A stretch of DNA of 64,000 nucleotides from Deltaproteobacteria bacterium (GTDB lineage: Bacteria; Myxococcota_A; UBA9160; UBA4427). The notes under the pieces were generated by a model. It did not search any database and was not told the origin of the DNA. It saw nothing but the letters and a program-made list of their open reading frames with translations. Position numbers and translations under genes: made by a program. Shown here piece after piece: positions 33,952 to 42,671 of the stretch. The DNA lies in assembly GCA_029261855.1 (NCBI GenBank), contig JAJDAN010000003.1:124001-188000 (forward strand), in the 5' to 3' direction. How positions within the stretch are numbered: position 1 is the stretch's first letter; each line of letters opens with the position of its first letter.

Positions 33952-36372
33952 TCAGCGACGCCTGCGACGCGCCATGGCCGCGAGCACGCCGAGCGCACAC
34001 GCCCCCAACACCCCCGACGACGGCTCCGGCACGGGTACCGGCACCCAGTAGGCCAGGGTCGCGTCGAGGATGCCGGCGACGGTTCCTCCCGGCATCGTCG
34101 AGGCGTCCGTCAGGGTCATCGTGAGATCGACGGTCTGCCCGACGGGGAACGGCAGCGCCGCTTCCAGCGGATCGAAGATGAATGCGATCTGACTGACGAT
34201 GGTGTCGTCGACCGCGGTGGGCCCTCCCACGACGTACTGCTCGGGGTCGATCTCGAGATTGAATGCGAAGACCTCGAGGGGGCTGAAGCGCACCGTGATG
34301 AAACGCAGGGTCGGGTAGTCGGTTCCCGACACGTCCGACGGGCCGGAGACGAAGCCCACGACGTTGTGCACGAAGGGCGGGTCCTCCCCGGTCACAGAGA
34401 ACACGCTGACGTCTCCCTCCCCCGTCGGGTTGCCCGAGGACAACGTGTCCCAGCTGCCCGAGAACTCCACGTGCAGCGAACCGTTCGGCTCGAGACAGGC
34501 GCGACCCCCGAGCGGCGTGCCGAGGTTGGCCGGGGGCGAGCCCCCGAAGTCGTCGGCCACGTGGCTCGCGCGGTCGTTGATCCATGCCCGGGTCTCGTCG
34601 ATCTCGGCGGACAGGTCTCCGGCGACGGGCTCGATGAGGGCCTGCATGCGGTCGATTTCCGCCAGCAGCGCGGTTTCGTCCCAGACGTCGTCGAGCAGCT
34701 CGCCGATGCGGAACTCGTAGCCGGCGCGAACCGACGGCAGCGCCCACAGGCGGTGCACGAGCTGGCTGCGGTCGAAGGCCGAGGGCGCGATCGCGCGGTC
34801 CGGCCCCTGGTCGTTGAAGGGACTTCCCCGACCGAAGATGTCGTCGAGGCTCCAGGGGATGAACTGCCAGCCCGTGGCGGGATCGTCGTAGATCCAGAAG
34901 TTGTTGCTGTTGCCCGAGTAGCCGTCCCAGTGTCCGACCAGCCCTTCCATCGCCCAGAAGGTCAGGAAGGTGTCGAGATCGATGAGCGGCGCCAGCGCCT
35001 CCAGCAGGTCTTCATCGGACGACCCGAGCGCCTCGGCGAGGGTGTCGACGTCGCTGCCGTCCCCGCCGTTCTTCGCCTCGAAGGTGCCGATGTAGTTCTC
35101 GCGGAAGTCGGACACCGCTCCCTCGTAGAGATTGCCGGCGGCGTTGCCGAAGTTTCTCGCGAGGAAGGGGTCCTTGATGCTCTCGACGTTGACGTAGATG
35201 CCGAGGTCGTTTCCGTTGACGGTGACGTGCGCGAAGTTGCAACGCGATGCCGGCAGACCCGCATCGCGGAAGAGTTTGTAGCCGAGGCACTGGTCCACCA
35301 GGGACCGGTCCTGCCGGCTGTTGTTCAGGGTCAGGCGCTCGAGGCTCGACCAACGCTGGTCGGGGACGAATTCCCCGAAGTCGATCTTGAGACTCGGCTT
35401 CAGACGGTCGAGCGACCCAAAGAAGCCCTTCTTCCGGATGCCGACATTCTCGAGGGTCACTCCGTCGATGGTGATGTCGCCCGGCAGGAAGAAGAAGGGG
35501 CTCGGGGGCGGTCGATCCGCGCAGTCGCCGCCGAAGATGTCGAGCAGCTTGCGCGTCTGGGTGCGCACCGCCTCCCAGTCCTCCGGCGCCATCGTGATCT
35601 CGACCTCGAGCAGACGATCCGGGTCGAAGGCCTCATCGGACAGGTCGGTCTCGTCGCACTGGGACGTGGGCGGCAGGCCCAGTCGCAGGGCTTCGAAGCG
35701 TTGGGTCCTGGCCGGGTCGCCCCAGCTGTTCGGCAGACCGAAGCTGCTGGCCCGACTGCCGTCGTCGTAGCAGAGCGAGGTGGCGTCGATGAAGCTCGAC
35801 GGATCCTCTTCCAGGCGGAACACCTCGCTGCTGCCGATACCACCGGCCGGGCTCACGCCCTCCCCGCCCGGACCGAACACCAGCACGCCGACGGCGTCCC
35901 GAACACGCAGCTGCCAGTCGTTGTTGCTGACGTCGAAGGCCGCCTGGCTGATGTAGGTGGCGTCCCCACCGGATGTCGCCTGCAGCTGGATCCACCAGTC
36001 GCCGGCGTCCGGGTCGTAGCTGGCATCGGTCGCCTGGTCTTCGGCGATGGTGAGGATCGTGCCCGCACGAAGGCTCGCGAAGAGTGCTTCCTGGCTGACG
36101 ACGAGGGTGGCGTCCGGGACGGCGGCGCCGTCGTCGTAGATCTCGAACTGGTAGCCGCGCAGGTCGAGTCCGTCCTCGAGGATCACGACCTCGAACCAGT
36201 CCCCCCCGTTGCCCTGGACGCGGCCCAGAGTTGCATCGGACGCGCTTCCGCCGTCCGCGTCCATCCCAGCGTCGCCACCGTTGAGGAAGTTCCCGGCCGA
36301 CACTGCGTTGTACTCGTTCAGGATCAGCGGCGCGGCCAGCGAGCTGCTCGGAAGCAGCACGGCGGCGAGCAA
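33952..36372 (-). CDS. CotH-kinase-domain protein with PEP-CTERM anchor
   Basis: A secreted 806-residue (or slightly longer) protein. Order: signal peptide, a lamin-tail/beta-sandwich-like domain (about 15-200), CotH kinase domain (about 255-600) with IRKKGFFGSL, LKPSLKIDF, RLTLNNS, NLYEGAVSDF and FIPWSLDDIFG, then a beta domain and the tail VPEPSSGVLG-hydrophobic-RRRRR (781-806), a canonical PEP-CTERM signal. CotH is an atypical kinase that phosphorylates proteins in spore coats. TTG 36372 is the nearest standard start; a CTG at 36402, placed after GAGGGGG, would give a better signal peptide (RLRLDTSF). A paralogue without PEP-CTERM is at 37273. Confidence 0.88.
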   Translation of the reverse strand: MLAAVLLPSSSLAAPLILNEYNAVSAGNFLNGGDAGMDADGGSASDATLGRVQGNGGDWFEVVILEDGLDLRGYQFEIYDDGAAVPDATLVVSQEALFASLRAGTILTIAEDQATDASYDPDAGDWWIQLQATSGGDATYISQAAFDVSNNDWQLRVRDAVGVLVFGPGGEGVSPAGGIGSSEVFRLEEDPSSFIDATSLCYDDGSRASSFGLPNSWGDPARTQRFEALRLGLPPTSQCDETDLSDEAFDPDRLLEVEITMAPEDWEAVRTQTRKLLDIFGGDCADRPPPSPFFFLPGDITIDGVTLENVGIRKKGFFGSLDRLKPSLKIDFGEFVPDQRWSSLERLTLNNSRQDRSLVDQCLGYKLFRDAGLPASRCNFAHVTVNGNDLGIYVNVESIKDPFLARNFGNAAGNLYEGAVSDFRENYIGTFEAKNGGDGSDVDTLAEALGSSDEDLLEALAPLIDLDTFLTFWAMEGLVGHWDGYSGNSNNFWIYDDPATGWQFIPWSLDDIFGRGSPFNDQGPDRAIAPSAFDRSQLVHRLWALPSVRAGYEFRIGELLDDVWDETALLAEIDRMQALIEPVAGDLSAEIDETRAWINDRASHVADDFGGSPPANLGTPLGGRACLEPNGSLHVEFSGSWDTLSSGNPTGEGDVSVFSVTGEDPPFVHNVVGFVSGPSDVSGTDYPTLRFITVRFSPLEVFAFNLEIDPEQYVVGGPTAVDDTIVSQIAFIFDPLEAALPFPVGQTVDLTMTLTDASTMPGGTVAGILDATLAYWVPVPVPEPSSGVLGACALGVLAAMARRRRR

Positions 36373-36417
36373 CAGGAACGAAGTGTCGAGACGGAGTCGC
36401 AGCGGAGCCCCCTCGAG

Positions 36418-36465
36418 GCGCGTCGAATTGAGAGAAACGCGTTGAATGGAAGCAAACGCGTTGAA
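36418..36465. promoter_or_regulatory. three direct repeats phased at 19 bp upstream of cotH-like gene
   Basis: GCGCGTCGAA (36418), ACGCGTTGAA (36437) and ACGCGTTGAA (36456) recur at exactly 19-base steps, about two helix turns. Copies 2 and 3 are identical for 12 bases including flanking AA. They lie 16-63 bases upstream of the minus-strand CotH gene's possible CTG start. An operator array is the likely reading; a decayed 19-bp tandem repeat is the alternative. Confidence 0.5.
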
Positions 36466-36667
36466 CGCGGGATTCTACGCCGAACCCCCCAGCACGGTCC
36501 ATCGCCGTCCGAGCGGCGGATAGGACGCGCGGGTGCAGAAGCCGGGACAACTGCACGCGCGGTCAGTCCTTCCACGGCACTCGGCTGCCCTGGGGTGGCC
36601 GTTCGATCGATCCGCATTCCGATTTTCCCTTGCCCCGACACCGGGCGATCGGGCACTCTTGGCGACC

Positions 36668-37276
36668 GTGTCGTCCCTTCTGGCCCTGCCGCCGCTGAGA
36701 GTCCTGTCGTTCCGCGCTGCGGCCACCGTGGCAGGGCTCTGCGTCGCGTTACTGCCGGTAGCAGCCCTGGGCGCCCAGCTCTTCCACAGCCCGAACGACG
36801 ACGGCGTGCCCGGAAGCGGCAGCGTCCCGACGGGCGGCGTGCAGTCCGTCTTCCTCTATCTCGATGGCGGCCCGAGCGCCTCGGACCCCGGAAGCGCATG
36901 CCACGACGGGCTGGGCGACGAGATCTGCGGCTTCACCTTCGAGCTGACCGCAGAGTCCGGGCTCAGCTTCGCTTCCTTCGTGCCGGAGCCGGGCGCCGAT
37001 CTCCTGGCGAACTTCAGCGGCGGCAGCGTGCGCATCAACGGTCTCGACCCCGTGAGTCCGAGCCCCGGCCCCCAACGTGTCGGAGAGCTGCAGGTGAATG
37101 CCGTCCTGGGGGGCGAGGTCGCGCTCCAGGGGGGCGAGACCGTCGGGGCCGACCTGCAAGCCGATACTCTCGCTCCCACGACCCTCATCAGTGTGCCCGA
37201 GCCCGGATCCATCGCGATGCTGCTCGCAGGCAGCGGGCTGCTGGCGGGGTTGGCGACTCGGCGGCGCACGCGATGA
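36668..37276 (+). CDS. PEP-CTERM protein, small, secreted
   Basis: About 202 residues from GTG 36668 (in-frame ORF extends upstream; this start gives a proper signal peptide, AALGA near residue 35). The mature domain is beta-rich with two Cys. The tail VPEPGSIAMLLAGSGLLAG-RRRTR is a classical PEP-CTERM, recognised by an exosortase not found in this window. The last bases overlap the start of the next CotH gene as ATGA, showing translational coupling. Function unknown; probably a surface or matrix component handled together with the CotH proteins. Confidence 0.75.
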   Translation: MSSLLALPPLRVLSFRAAATVAGLCVALLPVAALGAQLFHSPNDDGVPGSGSVPTGGVQSVFLYLDGGPSASDPGSACHDGLGDEICGFTFELTAESGLSFASFVPEPGADLLANFSGGSVRINGLDPVSPSPGPQRVGELQVNAVLGGEVALQGGETVGADLQADTLAPTTLISVPEPGSIAMLLAGSGLLAGLATRRRTR

Positions 37277-39729
37277 GTTCGTCGATTCTCACACGAACAC
37301 GCGCGGCCCTTCTCACACGAACACGCGCGGTCCTTCTCACACGAACACGCGCGGTCCTCTGTCTGCTCGCAGGGCTGACCCTGGGCGCCCCTCCCGCAGC
37401 CGCGGCCCCGCTCGTCGTGAACGAGTTCAACGCGGTCAACAGCAGCGGCTTCTTGAACGGCGGCGACGCCACCACCGACGGCGACGGCAACAGCATCGAC
37501 CCGCCCAGCGACACCTACTTCGGACGCATCGCCGGCAACGGGGGCGACTGGATCGAGCTGGTGGTCGTTGCCGACCACCTCGACATCCGCGGCTGGAAGC
37601 TCGACATCTGCGAGGGGCTGAGCTGCAGCGACCAGCTCGTCTTCTCGAATCATGCCGTCTGGAGCGACCTGCGCGCCGGCACGGTGCTCACCATCGCCGA
37701 GGACGAACCGACGGATCTCGGCTTCAACCCGGGCGGCGGCGACTGGTGGATCAACGTCCGCGCGCACAACGGCGGCGACGGCACCTACATCACGGCCAGC
37801 AACTTCCCGGTCTCGCACAACGACTGGAACGTCACCATCCGGAACGCCAGCGACGCCCACGTGTTCGGGCCCCTCGGCGAGCACGTCCCGATCACGCCCG
37901 GCTGCTCGCCGCCCCAGGACGACCTGAACGCGGGCGAGATCTTCCGCCTCGAGCAGGACCCCCACGCACTCATCAACCCCTGCTTCCCCACCCTGAACGA
38001 CTGGGAAGACGGCGTGATCTCGACCTTTGGCGAAGAGAACCAGTGGAACTCGGGCTTCTCGTCCCAGAGCTTCGCGGACCTGCGGGCCCTGTCCCCCTAC
38101 CCGGACCGCGACGGAGACCAGATCCCCGACGACGGCGACCTGTCCGGCATCTCGGGCGATGGCGCTTGTATCGGTGGGAACACCGCCGGCTGCGACGACA
38201 ACTGCCCCGGGCGCCAGAATCCCTCACAGGCCGATACCGGAGGGCCCGGCGGACCCGACGGCCAGGGCGACGGCTGCCAGTGCGGCGACCCGACCGGGGA
38301 CGACGACACCACCGCCGCCGATGTGACCGAGATGCGCGAGCTCCAGGTCGGTCTCCGCAGCGCGCTCACGACTCCCGAGCGCTGCAGCGTCCGGTCGAAC
38401 GGGCAGTGCGACCTGACGGATCTCGTCGTCCTGGCGCGCACGCTCGCGAACCCGGCCCTCGAGCCCGGCCTCGCCCGGAGCTGCCAGATCGCGCAGGTCT
38501 CGACGGATCAGTCCAGCTTCATGTTCGACCCCGAGCGACTGCTCGAGGTCAACGTGCGCATCGACGAGACCGACTGGGATCAGCTGCGCGTCGAGGCCCT
38601 CGACATCTTCGCCGAGCTCGGCAGTCTCGACTGCGGCAACCAGCCCTGGCGGGACCTGTTCGACTACACGTTCTTCCCGGCCGAGGTGACCGTCGACGGC
38701 AAGACCTTCCAGAACGTCGCCGTTCGCAAGAAGGGCTTCGTCGGTTCCCTTTCCGAGACCATGCCGTCCCTCAAGATCAAGTTCGACGAGTTCGTCGGCG
38801 GCCAGCAGCTGAACAGCATGGATCGCCTGACCCTCAACAACAACAACCAGGACCCGGCCCACGTCAAGCAGTGCCTGGCGTACGCACTGATGGCGGACGC
38901 CGGAGTGCCCGCGCCCCGCTGCAACTTCGCGCACCTGACGGTCACTGTCGTCGACGGCATGAACGAGACCACCGCCGTCGACCGCATCTTCACCCACGTC
39001 GAGAGCATCACGGATCCCTTCCTGCGCCGGAACTTCGGCAGTGACCAGGACCAGGGTCGGCTCTACGAGGGCACCCTGTCCGACTTCTGGCCCGGCTCGT
39101 TCCGCAACACGATCGAACCGAAGGACGCGGCGGCCGCCGCCGACACCTCGGAGATCGACGCGCTCACGAACGCGCTGCAACTGCCGGGCCTGTCCGACGC
39201 GGCCCGCCTGGCCGCCATCCAGGGGCTCGTCGACGTCGACGCGTTCCTCACGTTCTGGGCGGCCGAGGGCCTCGCCGGGCACTGGGACGGCTACGTGGAC
39301 GACCAGAACAACTTCTGGTTCTACGTCGACCCGGCAGACGGCCTGATCCGCTTCATTCCCTGGGGCACCGACGACACCTTCGGCCGCGGCAATACGCTAC
39401 CGGGTCGAACCGGCGACCCGAACCACGCCGAGGCCATCGTCCCGCGCGCCGCGCTGGCGCGGCGCCTGTACGAGATCTCCTCGACGAATACCCTCTACCT
39501 GGCCAAGCTCCAGGACCTGCTCGACAACGTCTTCAGCGAAGCCGAGATCCATGCCGAGATCGACCGCATGGAGACGCTGATCACGCCTGTCGCCGGCAAC
39601 CTCACGAGCCAGCTGGCGCCGATCCGCACCTGGGTGGACGACCATCGCGCCCTGGTGGATGCAGAGATCGCGAGCCCGCCCGCCGGCTTCGGCGGGCAGC
39701 CCAGCCACTTCTGCTTCTTCAATCCCTAG
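37273..39729 (+). CDS. CotH-kinase-domain protein with Ca-binding dockerin-like region
   Basis: An 818-residue secreted paralogue of the CotH protein at 33952. Signal peptide residues 1-45 contain three copies of LTRTRAVL, from a 24-bp DNA repeat. An N-terminal domain like that of its paralogue (about 46-260) is followed by an Asp-rich type-3-repeat-like segment (DRDGDQIPDDGD, about 277), a dockerin-like part (about 340-400: DDTTAADVTEM, CDLTDLVVLARTL) and the CotH domain (about 415-790; VRKKGFVGSL, LKIKFDEF, RLTLNNNNQD, FIPWGTDDTFG). It lacks PEP-CTERM, ending FCFFNP. The ATG overlaps the previous stop (ATGA). The end overlaps the convergent TolC gene by 11 bases. Confidence 0.88.
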   Translation: MSSSILTRTRAALLTRTRAVLLTRTRAVLCLLAGLTLGAPPAAAAPLVVNEFNAVNSSGFLNGGDATTDGDGNSIDPPSDTYFGRIAGNGGDWIELVVVADHLDIRGWKLDICEGLSCSDQLVFSNHAVWSDLRAGTVLTIAEDEPTDLGFNPGGGDWWINVRAHNGGDGTYITASNFPVSHNDWNVTIRNASDAHVFGPLGEHVPITPGCSPPQDDLNAGEIFRLEQDPHALINPCFPTLNDWEDGVISTFGEENQWNSGFSSQSFADLRALSPYPDRDGDQIPDDGDLSGISGDGACIGGNTAGCDDNCPGRQNPSQADTGGPGGPDGQGDGCQCGDPTGDDDTTAADVTEMRELQVGLRSALTTPERCSVRSNGQCDLTDLVVLARTLANPALEPGLARSCQIAQVSTDQSSFMFDPERLLEVNVRIDETDWDQLRVEALDIFAELGSLDCGNQPWRDLFDYTFFPAEVTVDGKTFQNVAVRKKGFVGSLSETMPSLKIKFDEFVGGQQLNSMDRLTLNNNNQDPAHVKQCLAYALMADAGVPAPRCNFAHLTVTVVDGMNETTAVDRIFTHVESITDPFLRRNFGSDQDQGRLYEGTLSDFWPGSFRNTIEPKDAAAAADTSEIDALTNALQLPGLSDAARLAAIQGLVDVDAFLTFWAAEGLAGHWDGYVDDQNNFWFYVDPADGLIRFIPWGTDDTFGRGNTLPGRTGDPNHAEAIVPRAALARRLYEISSTNTLYLAKLQDLLDNVFSEAEIHAEIDRMETLITPVAGNLTSQLAPIRTWVDDHRALVDAEIASPPAGFGGQPSHFCFFNP
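37288..37359 (+). repeat. 24-bp tandem repeat, three copies, in a signal peptide
   Basis: Three 24-base units, starting at 37288, 37312 and 37336 and each containing CTCACACGAACACGCGCGG, are nearly identical (one or two differences). Each adds Leu-Thr-Arg-Thr-Arg-Ala-x-Leu to the n-region of the signal peptide, giving a long Arg-rich start. The unit is in frame, so copy number could tune export. Confidence 0.95.
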
Positions 39730-41050
39730 CCGGAACGAGAGCCCCAGCGGGTGCCGCAGCCCGCGGCCAGGCCTCGAGCTCGACCCCCGACATCGCGAGC
39801 ACCGTGCAGTAGGCGCTGCCCGCGCGCTCGCGCGCCTCGACCACGGCGTTGCGCGCCGAGAAGGCCTCGTCGAGCAATGCGGCGACGTCCGCGGGCTTGG
39901 CGAGGCGATCCGACCACCAACGGAGCGCGATGTCCTCGGCCTCGTCTGCGAGGCGCAACAACTCGCGCCAGCGATCACTGTTGGACTCGAACAGGTGCAG
40001 GTCCTCGAGCGCCCGCAGGGTGCCTGCCATCTGCTCGGCGACGATGCCCCGGGCCTCCCCGCCCTCCATCCGTACCAGGGCTTCGTAGCGGCTGACATTC
40101 GTCTTCTCGCCGCCCAGCGGGATCTCGAATGCGATCTGGCCGCTGACCCCGTTGTCGGACCGCTCGGTGCGATGCTCGTAGCCGATGTCCACGAACTTCA
40201 CCCACGGCTGATTGCGAGCCCGCGCGCGTTCGGCGAGGGCGCGGTAGCGCTCGGCCGTCGCCTGTCGCATCGCGACCGAGGGGTTGTGTCGCTGCACCGT
40301 CGCGCGAACCAGGTCCGGGCTGCGCACGAGCACGCCGGGACCGGGCCCGATCTCGGGCAGGACCGCGACCACCGTCTCGGGCACGGGCACCGGGTCGGGC
40401 AGCCAGGATGCCAGCTTGATGCGGCTCTCGAGCTCGAAGCGCGCTCCCCGCAGCTCGTCGATGGTGCCGGCGCTGCGCCAGTCGTCGTTCCAGTCGAGCA
40501 GTGCCCGCCGCTGGTCGACGAAGTCCGCGTACAGGGCCCGGCGTAGCTCGGCCGCGAGCGCCTCCACCGAGGGAAAGCAGAGCTCTGCCCGGCGCTGGAG
40601 CGAGACTTCTTCCAGTCGCGAGATCGCGAGCTTCGTCTCGGCGGCGAGGACTTCCCGCTGAGCGCTGAGCTCGGCCGGTCGATTCACCGGCACCCGAGCA
40701 ACCAGGCTGAGTCGGTGGTCGTCGTCGATGTAGTCGTCTTCGACCCGCAGCTCCACCTCGTCGACGATTCGCGGGGCCGCTTCTCGGGCGCGCGCCGCCT
40801 CGATGGCCGCGAGCTGTGCTTCGACCAGCGGATCCTGGGACACGCTCTCCGTCGCCCGCGCCACGCGTTCCCGTTCCGACTGCGCCCGCCGCTCGCCGTC
40901 GTCTCGGCTCGCACACCCCAGCGCCGCTAGCGAAAAGAGAGCCGCTAGCGACAAGAGCGCCGCTGCCGACGACAGGGCCGCCCCCAGCGAGATCCGGGCT
41001 GCGACTCGCGCGGAGAGAAAGACCCCGGTGAACAGGCGCCGCTTCGACAT
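39719..41050 (-). CDS. TolC-like outer-membrane efflux lipoprotein
   Basis: A 443-residue TolC/OEP-family protein. The signal peptide contains ALLSLA/ALFSLA repeats and ends LAALGC, with Cys46 as lipidation site. Long amphipathic helices with Ala/Arg/Glu heptads follow, with the family's duplicated arrangement (LVRATVQRHNPSVAMRQATAERYRALAERARAR is the classic start of an OEP repeat). YEHRTERSDNGVSGQIAFEIPLGG matches the beta-barrel strand of TolC channels. Twelve bases after the HlyD gene; last gene of the operon. It should form an outer-membrane tunnel with that adaptor. Confidence 0.85.
   Translation of the reverse strand: MSKRRLFTGVFLSARVAARISLGAALSSAAALLSLAALFSLAALGCASRDDGERRAQSERERVARATESVSQDPLVEAQLAAIEAARAREAAPRIVDEVELRVEDDYIDDDHRLSLVARVPVNRPAELSAQREVLAAETKLAISRLEEVSLQRRAELCFPSVEALAAELRRALYADFVDQRRALLDWNDDWRSAGTIDELRGARFELESRIKLASWLPDPVPVPETVVAVLPEIGPGPGVLVRSPDLVRATVQRHNPSVAMRQATAERYRALAERARARNQPWVKFVDIGYEHRTERSDNGVSGQIAFEIPLGGEKTNVSRYEALVRMEGGEARGIVAEQMAGTLRALEDLHLFESNSDRWRELLRLADEAEDIALRWWSDRLAKPADVAALLDEAFSARNAVVEARERAGSAYCTVLAMSGVELEAWPRAAAPAGALVPARD
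40929..40982 (-). repeat. 18-bp degenerate tandem repeat in a signal peptide
   Basis: Three 18-base units (40929, 40947, 40965; the first two differ at three positions) encode six-residue blocks such as ALFSLA and ALLSLA in the hydrophobic core of the TolC-like lipoprotein signal peptide. In frame. Confidence 0.8.
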
Positions 41051-41062
41051 CGCGGGGCGCCG

Positions 41063-41950
41063 CTACATCACCGAGCGGGCGAACTCGACGGTGAGCGTCT
41101 GCCCGACACCGAGATCGCAGCCAACCGGCACCGAGATGTAGACGGGCATGCCATGGACCGGAAGTCGCAGCATGCCGCGCAACTGACCGGGAGCCTCCTC
41201 GACCGCGGCACCCCGTCGAATCACCTGGGCGCTCCCCGTGCAGGCCCGAACCGGGCGAGAGATCCGCACCGGCGCGCCGACGGCGATGCTGCCAGGCTGA
41301 GTGCTCGCGGGCACGTACGCGACGATTTCCTGGGCGAACTCGGGTGCAAGCGCCGCAACCGAAGCCCCCGCGGCGACGGCGGTGCCCGGCGCAGCGACAT
41401 GCAGCACACGCCCGGCGGCGGTGCTCTTGACCGTCAGACCATCGCGGTCCTCGAGCAGCTGCCGACGTCGCGTCTGCAGCACCGCAAGCTCCTTGGCGTA
41501 GAGAGCCTCGGTGGGGCGCTCGAGAGAGGGTCGGTCGGGTCGCAGCCTCACCTTCGGGTCGAGCCAGCGCTGCTCTTCGACGACGAGCCGCGCCTGCGCG
41601 AGCTGCGACTCGCGCATCAGCTTCTGGACCTCGGCGTCGAGCTGCGCGAGCTCGCGGTCGATGAAGTGAGAGGACAGATCGACCAGCGGCGTCCCGGCTT
41701 CCACCAGATCGCCCGCCCGCACGTACACGTCGGTCACGAACGAGGCGACGCGCGCGGGCTGGTCGACCTGCTGACCGTACGCGACGGCTTCCGCTCGGAT
41801 GGCGCCGTCGCTCTCGACCTGGAGGTAGAGCAGCAGGGCAGCACTCGCCGCGAAGACGAGGATGCCGAAGGGACGCGCACGGAAGGCGTCGAAGACCCGC
41901 TCGACACCGTGGGCGACCGAGCGCCACATCGTTCTGCCGCGATCTGCCAC
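41063..41950 (-). CDS. HlyD-type periplasmic adaptor (membrane-fusion protein)
   Basis: A 295-residue adaptor: N-terminal cytoplasmic stretch and one transmembrane helix (about residues 29-43), lipoyl half-motif VYVRAGDLVEAGTPLVDLSS, a coiled-coil hairpin (about 92-150), second half GLTVKSTAAGRVLHVAAPGTAVAAGASVAALAP and a beta-barrel domain to the C-terminus. It is the standard partner of TolC-like channels. No ABC, RND or MFS pump is encoded with it; the inner-membrane partner in this operon would be the DUF4956 protein, whose gene ends four bases upstream. Substrate unknown. Confidence 0.88.
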   Translation of the reverse strand: MADRGRTMWRSVAHGVERVFDAFRARPFGILVFAASAALLLYLQVESDGAIRAEAVAYGQQVDQPARVASFVTDVYVRAGDLVEAGTPLVDLSSHFIDRELAQLDAEVQKLMRESQLAQARLVVEEQRWLDPKVRLRPDRPSLERPTEALYAKELAVLQTRRRQLLEDRDGLTVKSTAAGRVLHVAAPGTAVAAGASVAALAPEFAQEIVAYVPASTQPGSIAVGAPVRISRPVRACTGSAQVIRRGAAVEEAPGQLRGMLRLPVHGMPVYISVPVGCDLGVGQTLTVEFARSVM

Positions 41951-41954
41951 CGGC

Positions 41955-42671
41955 CTAGTACTCCGACGTCGCGTCCTGCAGCATCAGGCGCGTCTCGTGC
42001 GCCTGCAGCTCGGACCGGAGGGATTGCAGCAGCTCTTCGCGATCGCGGTCGCCGAAGAACTTCACCTGATAGACGTGCTCGCGCTGGGTTCCTTCGTCGA
42101 GCTCGGCCGTGCTGAGCAGGTGCCGCTGACGGCAATGACGCCGCAGCAGCTGGGTGAGCGAGGGCTCGGCCTCGACGTCGATCGGCAACCGGAAGCGCAG
42201 GACGCCGTCGAAGCGCACCCGCGACCCGAAGGGTCCCGTGTAGAGGTACAGCGCGACGGTGGAGAAGGCGGCGGCGCCCATGCTGGCCTCGAGCATGGCA
42301 CCCACCCCGCACGCCACTCCCACTGTCGCCGCCCCCATCACGAAGACGAGATCGCGCGGGGTCTTCAGGTCCGTCCGGAAGCGGATCATCGACAGGATCC
42401 CGAACAGACCCAGGCCAGCAAGCAACGAGTAGTGCATGGCCAGGACGAGAATCGACGCGCTGATGCACACCAGTACCAGGGTGTGGCTGAAGCCGCGGGA
42501 ATAGCTGAGCCCGCGATAGGTGCGTTCGTAGGTCCAGGCCAACACCTGGCCGAAGACGAAGGCGCCGAGCAACGCAATGAAGGGATGGATCCAGGCCCGC
42601 CCCGCCACGAGTGAGTCGGTCGAGGCCGCGAGGGCGGTCGAGAAGTCTCCGAGGAGCGGGTCGGGGTTCAT
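41955..42671 (-). CDS. DUF4956 membrane protein
   Basis: About 238 residues with four or five hydrophobic segments in the first 140 residues (IHPFIALLGAFVFGQVLAW; SHTLVLVCISASILVLAM; LLAGLGLFGILSMIRFR; FVMGAATVGVACGVGAML), including the DUF4956 signature IRFRTDLKTPRDLVFV. A cytoplasmic alpha/beta domain follows (LRFRLPIDVEAEP to the C-terminus). ATG 42671 overlaps the VTC stop as ATGA; ATG 42680 is possible. In other bacteria DUF4956 genes are commonly neighbours of VTC-domain and CotH genes. Role unknown; a membrane partner of the VTC protein is the usual suggestion. Confidence 0.88.
   Translation of the reverse strand: MNPDPLLGDFSTALAASTDSLVAGRAWIHPFIALLGAFVFGQVLAWTYERTYRGLSYSRGFSHTLVLVCISASILVLAMHYSLLAGLGLFGILSMIRFRTDLKTPRDLVFVMGAATVGVACGVGAMLEASMGAAAFSTVALYLYTGPFGSRVRFDGVLRFRLPIDVEAEPSLTQLLRRHCRQRHLLSTAELDEGTQREHVYQVKFFGDRDREELLQSLRSELQAHETRLMLQDATSEY

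Noticed and set aside
34366-39729. One 1787-residue plus-strand reading frame over both CotH genes
   Set aside because: Its first 970 or so codons are an antisense shadow of the first CotH gene and run through the PEP-CTERM gene in another frame; only the part from 37273 is a real gene.
39975-41927. Long minus-strand frames of 650 residues opposite or out of frame with the HlyD/TolC genes
   Set aside because: High Arg/Ala/Gly content typical of GC-rich shadow frames; HlyD and TolC have clear family motifs in their own frame.
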